Shown here piece after piece: positions 11,601 to 20,809 of a stretch of DNA of 64,000 nucleotides. How positions within the stretch are numbered: position 1 is the first letter of the stretch; each line of letters opens with the position of its first letter. The DNA comes from Vandiemenella viatica. Taxonomy: Eukaryota > Arthropoda > Insecta > Orthoptera > Morabidae. The translations under genes and the position numbers were made by a program. Under the pieces are notes generated by a model. That model made no database searches. It saw only the letters and a program-made list of their open reading frames with translations, and was not told where the DNA came from. The stretch covers positions 171,661,121-171,725,120 of the forward strand of contig CM061919.1 of NCBI GenBank assembly GCA_031002005.1, in the 5' to 3' direction.

Positions 11601-11935
11601 GACATCTTAAAAAGAGTCATGACCCAAAAATGGCAATGGGCCGGTCATGTTGCTCGCAAAAGAGATGAAAGATGGACTACGGTAGTGCTGGACTGGATAC
11701 CGAGAAACCTGAAAAGAGCAAGAGGAAGACCCCGGGATCGCTGGGATAAGGATATACGTCGAGTTACAGGCGTGAACTGGAAGAGGGCGGCTCAGGATCG
11801 ATCGGCCTGGAAAGAACTACAGCAACACTATGTAGAATTAAATTCTAATATATAGCTCATTAGGCTTAAAGAGGCTACATCCTGAAAAAAGGATTGATAT
11901 AGCTGCAATAATAAATAATAAATAAATAAATAAAT
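8645..11935 (+). mobile_element. RTE-type LINE, nearly complete
   Basis: A 5' leader of about 280 bp, one long frame encoding endonuclease then reverse transcriptase (8928-11855), a very short 3' leader, and a simple-repeat tail, (aata/aaat)n at about 11908-11937. A short 3' region ending in a microsatellite-like tail is characteristic of RTE elements. The tail runs into a (TA)n tract and then a PLE end. Only one stop codon breaks the frame, so this is among the youngest elements here. I could not delimit the 5' end or a target duplication exactly. Confidence 0.88.
8928..11855 (+). pseudogene. LINE polyprotein: AP endonuclease + reverse transcriptase, one stop codon
   Basis: The frame is 975 codons with a single in-frame TAG at 9597-9599 and no frameshift. 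Residues about 45-285 form the apurinic-type endonuclease that nicks the target: 'TYNCRSL', 'GLNEVRR', GDFNA (9489-9503) and SDHR (about 9764-9775). Residues about 450-760 form the reverse transcriptase: 'KKGSRYNIKNYRPISLLPV', 'QAGFRSGFSTVDHIQ', 'FIDFEKAFDSV', 'RGVKQGDSISP' and FADD with the catalytic pair (ADD at 11091-11099). The C-terminal part 'WAGHVARKRDERW' and 'GRPRDRWDKDIRRVTG' is typical of RTE and related clades. The first ATG fits but an upstream start cannot be excluded. The stop falls inside the endonuclease, so this copy would yield only a partial protein unless read through. Confidence 0.92.
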
Positions 11936-11951
11936 ATATATATATATATAT
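11908..11951. repeat. (aata)n / (TA)n simple repeat
   Basis: The A-rich 4-bp tail of the LINE merges with a (TA)n tract. A PLE end begins directly afterwards, repeating a pattern seen at other TA tracts in the window. Confidence 0.8.
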
Positions 11952-12165
11952 GCCCCAACACTTACCACAGATGAAGCCGGCTGCAAACGATGAACACAAA
12001 AAACAACAAACACAAGAAACGCACAATATTTCGGCGTATGGGGTTATTATTGCAAAAGTAAGACACCAGACAGAGCCACATGTATACACGACGACGACTG
12101 TCTGGTGATTGCCATGGCCGGTATAGAGGAACAGCATCATTCTCCCAGCTGACAACAACAGTAGT
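11952..12165 (-). mobile_element. Penelope-like terminal region, inverted relative to the adjoining RT
   Basis: Minus-strand match to the PLE end: 'cttaccacagatgaagccgg', a run of aaacaaacac, and 'cacaatatttcggcg', which is the complement of the cgccGAAATATTGTG core. Here the stem next to the core no longer pairs. It is followed at once by plus-strand PLE coding sequence, so the terminal block and gene are in opposite orientation. PLEs are known to carry terminal repeats in direct or inverted arrangement. Confidence 0.65.
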
Positions 12166-12712
12166 CATGGACCACAGTGACTAGGAGGCCGAAGCTTTGA
12201 AACAGCTCTCTGACACCAACACATACCTTTCACATCTTACATATTCTACAACTTCAATATGCCAAAAAGTATGCACTCTCCTTGACATCCAAGGCCCCTT
12301 ACAAGGACTCTCTCCAAAACTCTTTGTCCCTCCTTAACCGGCAGAACTGCTGTACCCCACATTGTACGTTCTTCCCAAGATCCACAAAACTGGAAATCTG
12401 AAGCGACCTATAGTTGCAGCATATGGGTCACCTACTGAACGGATTTCAGCTCTTGTGATCGGCACCACCAGCATTTTGTACAGGAAACCCTTCATTCACG
12501 AAAGACACCCCACACTTCCTCCAACAACTTTCCACAGTCCCCAATCCTCTACCCCCCGAGTCCTTCCTTGTCTCCACAGATGTCTCTTACATTTACACAG
12601 TCAGGGCCTCAGTACCATGGATCACTTCCTCGAAATCCGACCCCCTGACAGCCTCTCCAAGACATCCTTACTTATTTCTTGGTAAACCTCATTCTGTCTA
12701 ACAACTAATTTT
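12166..12712 (+). pseudogene. Penelope-like reverse transcriptase, N-terminal fragment
   Basis: Encodes 'EAEALKQLSDTNTYLSH' and then the PLE hallmark 'LYVLPKIHKTGNLKRPIV' (around 12360-12405) and 'AAYGSPTERISALV'. Frameshifts follow near 12450, with recognisable remnants of the 'VSLTFTQ'/'LVSIDVTSLYTN'-like region. It stops near 12712. Coding start is at the same point of the gene ('AGTGACTA') as the copy at 26325, which suggests either a shared upstream boundary or a common truncation point. Confidence 0.75.
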
Positions 12713-12724
12713 CCTTTTCCTTCA

Positions 12725-13112
12725 TCACAGGACGAGTATTTATGAACCAGTAGATTTTTGAAATTGGATGGTCTGCTGAACCTTGAGCGTGGGGCAGAGA
12801 GTTGGATTTTATGGAGAATGGTGCGCATCCCTGGGAAGGATTGTAGGAAGTCATGCCCATGAAAAAGGATTAGGCTAATTGATTCAAGACCAGGGAAGAA
12901 CTGGGTGACGAAAGTGGGGCTTCAGTTAGTATCAAGGGGTACAATATTGTAGTGGCTGTGCTGAGGATAGGCTGTAGCACGAGAGATTTGTTTGTGTACT
13001 AGGTCATGGGGATAGCAGTGGGAGATGAGAGCTCTAGACAGGATTTGTGTGTATTTTATAACTGGTCGGTCGCAGTATGTCGTTGTTGAAGGAGAAAGTT
13101 CTTCTAATATAG
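12725..13112 (-). pseudogene. Penelope-like element, C-terminal part, left half
   Basis: Minus-strand frames give 'SRALISHCYPHDLVHKQISRAT' (about 13050-12970) and 'SRPSNFKNLLVHKYSS' (about 12780-12735), the linker between the reverse transcriptase and the Cys-rich/GIY-YIG end in PLEs. It is in opposite orientation to the fragment directly to its left. A LINE (13113-14012) separates it from the RT core at 14013-14700 of the same minus-strand element. Confidence 0.75.
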
Positions 13113-14012
13113 ATGTTACATCGGGTGTACTCAAGGAAGTGTTATAGGACCACTTCTTTTCTTAATTTTTATAAACAATCTCGGAGACAAAGTGAAAAGC
13201 ATTTTTGGATTGTTTGCTAATGATGCGGTTATTTATAGGGAAGTAAGGAATTTGGCCAATTGCTTAGAAATTCAGTGTGATCTGGATGTTATTTTGGCAT
13301 GGTGAGCTGAGTGGCAACTCACACTACATTGTAAAAAGTGTAAGACAATGAGCATAACTAACAAAAAGAATCTGATTGTTCAGAAATACGAGGTAAACAG
13401 TTCAGTTACTGATATGGTAGATTCTATGAAATATTTGGGAGTAACAGTACAAAGGAACATGAAATGGGACTTACATATTAATACGTTAGTAGGTAGAGCA
13501 AATTTAGGCTGCGGTTCCTAGGTCGAATCTCGAAAAATTGTAATGAACAAACAAAGGAGATAGTGTACAAATCTCTTGTGCGTCCACATTTGGACTACTG
13601 TTATGCCATCTGGGATCTGTTTCGTAAGGGGTTGATTGAGAAAGTGCAGAGAAGAGCTGCTCGATTCGTGATCACTTGCTACAGTCCTTATGAAAGCATT
13701 ACAGAACTGATGAGTAAACTAGGCTGGGAGTCTCTGGTAGATAGACGACGCACGTTTCGTATAAACTTATTGGTAAACAAGTGTACTCCCACTTTCACTT
13801 ACGAGTGTAGTGAAATACTTCTTCCACCAACCTGTTTGGGTCAGAATGACAGGAAAGATAAAATTAGAGAAATAAGGTGCCACATTAATTCTTATATGAA
13901 TTCTTTTTTCCCCTCGTACCATTAGGGATTGGAATGCACAACAAAGACATTAGGTTTGGTGCTCAGCACCCTCTGCCACCCACAGTTTTGTGAATTGCAG
14001 AGTATATATGTA
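13113..14012 (+). mobile_element. CR1/L2-like LINE, 3' part, inserted in a PLE
   Basis: Encodes the end of a reverse transcriptase with frameshifts. In order: a 'GSVLGPLLFLIFINNLGDK'-like block, 'LFANDAVIY' (the YADD position is altered to A-N-D), 'MKYLGVTVQRNMKWDLHI', and 'VRPHLDYCYAIWD' (13563-13925 is one open frame). Then 'VQRRAARFV' and 'ITELMSKLGWESLVDRR'. The 3' end has the sequence 'cagcaccctctgccacccac...ttgtgaattgcagagtatat' and a TAGATAT tail. The element at 39222-39858 is a second copy of the same family. Truncated at its 5' end and inactive. Confidence 0.8.
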
Positions 14013-14700
14013 GATATCCCGAAAGGGAAAGTCTTCATCGGAGCAGTTGTCCAAACTGTACGAAAAGGAACATTTGGTGTGCATGGGACTATTAAAGTGA
14101 AGATACAGTTGTAGATTTGTAGGTTTTATATGAACAGAGTTACGTAGGTGCCCATTATATGAGGAAACGTCAACATCAAGAAAGGTAACATGGCTGTGGG
14201 AGTAAGTCCAGGTAAAGTTGATGGAGTGGCTGTTTAGAAGTTAACGAAGTATATTAGATGATTCTCTTTGTGGGTCCAGATCATTAAAATATCATCTATA
14301 TATCTGAACCAAACAAGAGGTTTAATGGAAAGATTGTCGAGGAACTGTTGTTCCAAAGGGCCCAGGAATAGGTTAGCATAGTATGGGGCTATGCGGGTGC
14401 ACATAGCAGTACCACATAATTGGTGGTAAATTTGAGAGTTGAGGAAAAGTAGTAGTTTGACAGAATAAGATTGGCTAAGGAAATGAGGAAGGGTGACCCG
14501 GGGAGTTTGTCAGGAGGCCGCATTTCTAGAAAGCACTGAGGACTTGATCGTGGGGTAAGTTGGTGTAAAGGGAGGAGACATCTATGGAGACAAGCAAGGA
14601 GTTTGATGGAAGAGGAATGGGGACTGTGGGAAGCTGTTTAAGGAATTGTGGGGTATCTGTTATGAATGAAGGCAGATTCTGTACAAAAGCTGATTCAAAA
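14013..14700 (-). pseudogene. Penelope-like reverse transcriptase core, right half of a split PLE
   Basis: Reverse-complement reading gives the PLE palm block. The strand has 'atatcatctatatatctgaaccaaac' at about 14288-14312, i.e. 'FRYIDDI' with the catalytic Asp pair, followed by 'THKENHL', 'TWTYSH'-like and 'HIKPTNLQ'-like segments toward 14015. Upstream (toward 14700) are the 'MAPYYANLF'-like and 'LPQFLK'-like parts. Together with 12725-13112 it makes a minus-strand PLE split by the LINE. Confidence 0.78.
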
Positions 14701-14763
14701 GAGTTGAAATCTGTTCAGTGCCAATTTATCAGATTTTTCTATTGGTGTTTATAGGTGAAATGT

Positions 14764-15360
14764 TTGTTTATTGTGACTGCAAAGAAGGGTTAAAACTCTA
14801 TGTGCAAGTAACTTATGTAGAGAATATTATTTACTAAAGTTTGGGAAGATTTCATATATGATTCATAAAGAAATAACTTGGGTCAGCAACTGATCGATGT
14901 CACAACCATCTGTCTTCTGCAAGATGCAATGTATGACAAATACTGTGGATAATTAAAATGATGCCAGCAATTACACAGTGCAATTTCTTAACTGTCTGAT
15001 CACAGCCAGAAACCAAGGGCATTGGTGTTACAATTGTACAGAACTACACAACATTATTCAATGTGGAGCAATTTCCATACAAAGGAGGGGATTGTAGGAA
15101 CTATTATCATGTGTCTGAAAACTGGTTTATCTACTGTATACATTATTGATTTTGTGTTTTTTTGTTTAATACGTAGTTAATGAGGCATTCTATGAAAATT
15201 AGTTATAACTACCAAAATACCATGATATTTACCTTTCTTTGATTTCTGGGAAACTCCTGGTGTTTTGTTAATATCCTTTTTTTCTGATAACTTAATAGAT
15301 CTCCTTTTCTGCAAAATAAGTAAAGATTTAAGAGATTATAAGTAACAGCAAAGGAAAGTC
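14764..15360. repeat. Host segment copy 1 (duplicated at 26046-26310 + 37716-38010)
   Basis: 14764-15050 matches 26046-26310 ('tgtgcaagtaac', 'atgatgccagcaattacac', 'caatttcttaactgtctgatcacagccagaa'). 15060-15360 matches 37716-38010 ('aatgaggcattctatgaaaa', 'accatgatatttacct', 'ctgataacttaat', 'ctgcaaaataag'). The segment includes candidate exon B (15233-15308). In the second copy the two halves are 11.4 kb apart because of insertions. Confidence 0.75.
15233..15308 (-). CDS. Candidate host exon B (76 nt), minus strand
   Basis: On the minus strand the exon is preceded by a good acceptor (cttattttgcag) and followed by a good donor (G|gtaaat). It is open throughout: 25 codons plus one base, Lys/Ser-rich, beginning KRRSIKLSEKKDINKT. 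It follows candidate exon A with matching phase: A ends on a complete codon and B starts on one. A homologous exon (75 nt, also intact splice signals) is at 37876-37950, and the alignment is best in the first half of the exon and at the splice sites. I do not recognise the protein; a basic nuclear or linker-like protein is a guess. Confidence 0.55.
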
Positions 15361-15452
15361 TGTCACTTCATCTCTCTTCCAAGCTTTCAGTTTTAATTTG
15401 TTTACAAAAAGTTAAAATGAAGGGAAAGGAAAGAAAATGAGATAAGACCAAC

Positions 15453-15562
15453 CTTTATTGAATCATCTGTCAAAGTCAGTGGCTGTGAAACATGTGACTT
15501 CTCGCTAAGGATTTCCTCCACCATTACTGCTTGTTTCTTCTCCACAGTTTTATTGATATCCT
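15453..15562 (-). CDS. Candidate host exon A (about 110 nt), minus strand
   Basis: Minus-strand acceptor in a C/T run (ttccccccccag at about 15573-15563; a second AG two bases later allows a 108-nt form starting at 15560). The donor is AAG|gttggt at 15452. The reading is open for 36 codons, starting DINKTVEKKQAV and ending LTDDSIK, with high Lys/Glu content. It lies 144 bp upstream of exon B in transcription direction, an ordinary short-intron distance. 'DINKT' recurs in exon B, hinting at an internally repeated protein. No known family recognised. Confidence 0.5.
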
Positions 15563-15608
15563 CTGGGGGGGAAAAACAATCAAAATGCTATAAATCACAT
15601 TACAGATA

Positions 15609-15755
15609 TAAAAACAAGGGAGATTAGGGAAAATAACCAGTCACTTGTCACAGATGAAGGCAAGGTCAGGGCGACCTGCCACATTGTTCTGGCCCTAATC
15701 CCTTTATGTGTGGAAAGTGACAGATTATTTTCCGCAATCTTCCTTGTTTTCAATG
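15609..15755. mobile_element. Small foldback related to Penelope ends
   Basis: Left arm 'acaagggagattagggaaaataaccagtcact' pairs with right arm 'agtgacagattattttccgcaatcttccttgt'. The left arm matches the complement of the PLE end at about 28450-28490 ('cttcatctgtgataagtgac...tattttccctat'). It has no coding part. Confidence 0.6.
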
Positions 15756-15899
15756 CCTAAAAGAAGTTCAATTGCCACTATTATGCAATTACAGTTAAAC
15801 TGTGATGAGGATTGTTAAAACTTTCCAAGTTTCGGGAATATCGACTACTGTTCCAGTGTTACAACTCAAAAGCTTTTAACTGCTTAACGTCTCCCATAA

Positions 15900-16110
15900 C
15901 AACTAGGTCTTTAGAGACAGGGAAAAGGGGGGGGCAAGGAATGGGAAGGAATTCGGCCATGGCCTTTTGAAGGAAGCATCCCGGCATTCACCTGGAGTGA
16001 TTTGGGGAAACCATGGAAAACCCGAATCTGGATGCCCGGACGGGGATTCGAACCGCCGTCCTCCCGAATGCGAGGCCAGAACACTAGCTGTTACACCACC
16101 ACGCTCGGTA
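15900..16110 (-). mobile_element. tRNA-derived SINE, copy 1
   Basis: Read on the minus strand, the head has a box A-like 'agcgtggtggtgtaacagc' (16109-16085) and a perfect box B GGTTCGAATCC (16054-16044). It then has 'gtccgggcatccagattcgg', 'gattt'-type spacer sequence, and the tail 'gtctctaaagacctagttg'. RNA polymerase III internal promoter elements of this type mark tRNA-derived SINEs. It resembles an abundant SINE I associate with grasshopper genomes (memory, not checked). Confidence 0.82.
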
Positions 16111-17420
16111 CAAAACTCAAAAGCAAAAATCCTAAAGCTTCCTATTCAAGAATGTCAGATATAAATTAGGGGTGTTATAGAAAGTTTCACATCACACTCT
16201 ATACACTTCAGGGCATACTTTCAGTATGCTGAAATGACAATGAAGATAGTTATGTACATATAAAAATACTCCTCTACAAAATTTAGGGATTATAATATAT
16301 TATTATACTATCATACTGTCATACCTACATCTACTTCTGTGCTATAACTCAGACATATTTAAAACATGTAAAGATAATAAGGATTCATGAAATACAATAT
16401 GGTTAGAGTTTCCTCACAATATTAATTTTTATATATTGAAAGTAAGCATTACAGTTACCTCAAACTTTCATGGATTAATGACACCTAAGAGCCAAGAGAA
16501 AATAAAGCTGCATCACTTGTATCAAAGAGATTCTTAAAGGGGAGGAACATATTAACAATCAGTGAACTTTATACAACAGACAAAGAATTTTCAGTTATGA
16601 AAATAGTTCAGACAAAAAACAACTGGTCTCTACAGTCCTTGATGCTCTAACTTAGTAAGTTCACTGTGCATTATTAATTTTTTATAATTTTAGCATACCA
16701 AATGAGCAACATCTTTATTACAAATGTTAATTTTAATGAATTAGCTCATGTAACAAGTATTTTGAGACAATAATATGGTAAATTTTAATATGTATGACAG
16801 ACAACTCATATCAAAATCCTGAATTAGGAATTTATTGACTAAATTCTATTTGGTATTCTGCTCAGCACGACATCATTTACCAAACATTATAAATTTCAAG
16901 TTCCTTTTAGACACATTTTGTAACTTGAATCCTTAATTTTGATAGTAACAAGGTACTTCTTGTGATCAGCACAGAACATACACTCATATTATTTCACTTC
17001 TTACTTACAATAGATGGTTGCAGAACAGTCTTCATTTATAATTGCTCTAAACTTTTAAGTTAAAGTAATTGAAAAATTATTACCATACTTACTGGTATGC
17101 TGTTACCATAAAATATATATAAAAATTAAAAGCAATCAAACAATGATAAGATCAACATTTGAAGCTAGATCGACAAACACAAATTCAATGAAATTTTAAT
17201 GAGTCATCATGATGTGATTGATACACCTATCTAGAATTGTGCATAAAAAAAATTTAATTAATTTTGACAGCTTCAGATCCAGACACTTCTAAATTTCTCT
17301 TTAAAAAAAACCCTTGCCAATAGTAAACTTTGATGGATAATTTCCTTGAAATTATCGCATTCATTATAATACTAGTTCTTTTAACTAGTGGAAATTTTTA
17401 TTTTTTTATTTTATTTGTGG
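16110..17420. other. AT-rich stretch without recognisable gene
   Basis: No transposon motif, open frame of note or exon with convincing splice signals was seen. If the minus-strand gene is real, this is intron. Confidence 0.4.
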
Positions 17421-17426
17421 CTTTAC

Positions 17427-17645
17427 ATCTCATCGACGTTATTAGAGGCGGGATGGGAGAGGGGACAAGGAATGAGAAGGAATTTGACCATGGACTTTTG
17501 AAGGAAGCATTCCGGCATTCGCCTGAAGTGATTTGAGGAAAACATGGAAAATTCAAATCTGGATGCCCGGACGGGGATTCGAACCGCCGTCCTCCTGAAT
17601 GCATGGCCAGAATGCTAACCGCTCACCCACTAAGATTGGTCGGGA
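17427..17645 (-). mobile_element. tRNA-derived SINE, copy 2
   Basis: Same family as 15900-16110. Box B complement ggattcgaacc is at 17575-17585, with 'ggatgcccggacgggg' and 'ggaaggaattt' segments, and the tail complement 'gacgttattagaggcggg' begins at 17437. Near full length and moderately diverged from copy 1. Confidence 0.82.
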
Positions 17646-17954
17646 TTCATTAACTTGCCACCAACTGTCAAGGCAACCTAAGGAACTTTTAATTTACTAC
17701 AGTAATTTAAACAACAAAGGAAGTATTACAGGGCAATCATTAAGAAGAAAAGTAAATTATTCTACATATATCTCCTCTTCTTCAGTTATGAGTACACTGC
17801 TGTACCAGCCTTCTCCATATAGGATGCTGTTATGTTTTTTCCTTTATGTTTATTATCAAACAGAGAGGTATCGAAAGTCTTGGAATAATATTGTGTGAGA
17901 CCACGTTTAGCCAAGTTGAAGTGCAGAAACAAGTTGCTGTGAATCATTAATCCA

Positions 17955-18720
17955 TGCTTCCTCTACAGCATTTCATAATTGTCAAAGTGTTACCAGTTCA
18001 GGATGTAGTGAAGCAAATAACCTGTTTATCTTGTCCCAGGTATGTTCAATTGTACTTATGGCAACATAGATGGCCAACAATTTGCTGCAATTGTCCAGAA
18101 TGTTCCACAAAACAATCATCAATGATTTTGACATGGTTACAAGATGCACTGCCATCCTCGAAAAGTCCACCGTTGTTTTGAAACATGAAAGCCATGAATG
18201 GCTACAAATGGTATCCAAGTAGATGAACATAATCATTTCCTATCAATGGTAGGTTAAGTTTAAGCAGATGTTACAACCCATCCCAGACCATACCAGAATG
18301 AAGCCAACACCTGCATGTATAGTGCCTTCCTGAGAATATAGGCCCATGGCCTTGTGAGGTCTGTGCCACACTTGAACTCTACTGTCAGCTCTTACCAAGT
18401 TAAATCATGACTCATCTGAATGTGCTACTACTTTCCAGTCATCTTAGGTTCAACTGTTATGTTCATGAGCCCAGGAGAGGCACTGAAACAGATTGGATTT
18501 TGTTAGCAGAGCACTTGCAGTGGTCTTTTGCTGCCATATCCAATGCCAAATTTCACTCCATTGTCCACACAAACACATCTATCATATGTCTCACATTGAG
18601 TGTTGCTGTTTTTTGCCTCAGCATTACGTGTCAACCCTGACGCCTTGATGCAGACATTGCAGGTCTGGGTCATTATGCAGAAGTGGAGAATCACAGTGCA
18701 GATTATGGTCAGAGGTAATG
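17955..18720 (-). pseudogene. Tc1-like transposase remnant (minus strand)
   Basis: Reverse-complement frames contain, in order, an 'RPLQVLC'-like segment (about 18515), 'GMVWDGL' (about 18285, the VWG block), 'PLIGNDYVHLDTI' (about 18240-18200) and 'ISTIEHTWDKI' (about 18060-18030). The last is the PIEHLWD block holding the final catalytic Glu. Many stops and frameshifts are present and the terminal repeats were not found. An old DD34E-type copy. Confidence 0.6.
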
Positions 18721-18729
18721 CCAGAAATT

Positions 18730-19215
18730 ACATATTCATGGAACATTCTAGACAATGTGGATCAAGGAATACTGAAGTCACAAACAATTTCTGAAATGGA
18801 ATGCCCCATTCATCTCGTGTATGGTGATCAAATGATTATTAGTTATTCTGTATTTACAGAGTACACTAAAAAAAAAAAACCTTGGAATTTTAGTTTATGT
18901 TGATCGCTTGGAGAGATCACTGCGGTGTGAGGACAAAAAAGTCACTGCAAGTTCCACTAAGAAACTTAAAATGATATATGAAATCAAATTTATTAGTGTT
19001 TAGTTCTGGTGGTAGAGATTGTAAGGAATACTTACTTGAATTAAAATTACTTAAAGAAGAAAGGAACACTTATGTATCTTTTAATAATTAAATGGTTTCT
19101 ATAACTTATGTGAAGGAAGAAGATGTACTGATGAGCAGATAACCTGTTTTCTGCAAATAACTGCTAAATATTCAATAAGTAGAAGCACAAGCAGAACCAT
19201 TAGAAAAATATTAAA
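18730..19215. other. Stretch without recognisable gene
   Basis: No motif recognised; simple A runs near 18870. Confidence 0.35.
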
Positions 19216-19231
19216 AGTTCAAACAACCATT

Positions 19232-19432
19232 TCACAATAAAAATCTGTTAACTGAATCAGAAAATCTTTCAAAAGACTCATAAGAGTAGAAATGATAGCT
19301 CTGGCACTGCACAGCACATTTATATGTTTCTTCCATGGTTCTAACACCATCTGGAAATTTGGAACATCCTCTCCCATGAATTTTGGTACATCGTTGTATA
19401 ATAGAACAGTAAACAAATAGGAGACTGTACAT
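19232..19432 (-). CDS. Weak candidate exon on the minus strand
   Basis: Two overlapping minus-strand frames are open over about 200 bp. One reads 'NDVPKFMGEDVPNFQM' followed by a possible donor (ATG|gtgtta). The other is a 66-codon ATG frame with a hydrophobic start and the Cys-containing stretch 'ETYKCAVQCQSYHFYSYES'. The first resembles, loosely, the 'VPKF..EDVPLF' stretch of dynein heavy chains, but the following DLFPG was not found. It may be chance; it is listed because strand and position fit the other candidate exons. Confidence 0.2.
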   Translation of the reverse strand: MYSLLFVYCSIIQRCTKIHGRGCSKFPDGVRTMEETYKCAVQCQSYHFYSYESFERFSDSVNRFLL

Positions 19433-20059
19433 TAAATATAGTTTGGAAGAAATAGTTTTTTTTATAAACTTTTATCTGTAACTTTTTTCTCAGTTATGTT
19501 GATCACGAGTCATGTAGAAATGGAGGATAGATTTTCATGCGGTTTTCAACGTTGTACAGCCTACAGTCCCAGGAGTATAATAAGATACATTTTATCTTGA
19601 TACAATGTTGGAAAGCTGGGAAATAAATAATAATGTCATCAAATTTATTTGTTTAATGTGACTGACAGTAGATGTAAGTTACTTCTCGTAACTGAAGTTT
19701 TGAACTCACTTGGATATAATGAAGTCCAATTCACCATCCTATTTATGCCTTTCCATATGAAAATTTAAGTTATCCTTCAACAGTAAAAATATCAGTGAAC
19801 ACAATTGTTAGAAGAAGAAAACTTATTTAACAGTGCTTTCTATTGGTGTTTATAATCCATTGTTTGTGAAAATTGCAACACTTCGAAAGAATGGTATGAA
19901 TCATTCCAAAATTGGATCATGTGAAGAAAAATGGAAGCACATTAAGTGATTAAGATTTTAGAGGGATGGCATAAATGTAGGCCCAGCAAAAAAGTGTATT
20001 CTGTGACTGGACAGGTCACTATTATGCACCCCCCCCCCCCTTCTCCCCACAAGTCAGTG

Positions 20060-20801
20060 CAGAGCTGTCAAACCAAGTGGAAATATGGAAGCATATGCTG
20101 GTATGCCTCGTTGACATCAAAGGTTTCATTATCAGCATGAGAGTGATTTCAAATGTGGCAGGATGATTGGGTCTTTGAAAAACAGGTTTACTGTACTGTG
20201 TCATTGTTGCTCATACAGGACATACTGTTATGACAGTGGGACTAGTGAATAGAAGAGTGACGGGCAGATACGGCTCAGAGCGGAATGACCAGTATCTTGT
20301 CTGCATGGCACTAACTGACAAAGAATCTTTTTCCACAGTATGTTTTGACTGCAATGGGTATGGACATGTCTGTGTTGACAGTTCAAGGCTGTCTGCTGAC
20401 GGCCAGACTGGTGACACACATACCATTGTGTGCGTTTTCATTTACTAGAAACCACCAACACTTCAGATTGCAGTGGACATAAGAAAACTGTTAAAGGTTT
20501 GCTGAATGGCGAAATGTAGTTTTCGGATGAGTCTCACTTTAACGTATCATACGGTGAATACAATTCTGTAGACTACACTGATGAATGGCATAACTGACAA
20601 ATACCAAGTGTGATGCTGTGGGGCATCACTAGCTATATTATTTGTTCTCAGCTCTTGCATATTGTGGGCAATCTGAACAGAAACCACTACATCAGAGGTT
20701 TAAGAGCCCAAGGCACTCCTCTTCTGTTGGCAGCTGCACATGCCACATTTCAGCAGGAAAATTCACAGCCATACATAAGTTGCTTCATGTCCGTAGGTAT
20801 A
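20060..20801 (+). pseudogene. Tc1-like transposase remnant (plus strand), interrupted
   Basis: In several frames: 'HESDFKCGRMIG' (about 20125), 'MALTDKESFST' (about 20305), 'FSDESHFNVSYGE' with the first catalytic Asp (20523-20561), 'SVMLWGITSY' (about 20608-20637) and 'LLHIVGNLNRNHYI' (about 20655-20695). The 'ATFQQENSQPY' segment (about 20740-20775) stands where FQQDNARPH is expected, so the second catalytic Asp reads as Glu. Stops and frameshifts show an old copy. A 2-kb hAT element (20810-22854) is inserted at its right side; little Tc1 sequence can be recognised beyond 22862. Confidence 0.72.
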
Positions 20802-20809
20802 ACATTCAG

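Noticed and set aside
15900..16110. A functional tRNA gene at the box B
   Set aside because: No cloverleaf with paired acceptor and anticodon arms, and the sequence continues into a SINE body shared by two other copies.
19232..19432. Dynein heavy-chain exon
   Set aside because: Only a short 'VPKF..EDVP.F' resemblance; the expected DLFPG continuation is missing nearby. Kept only as a weak exon candidate without function.
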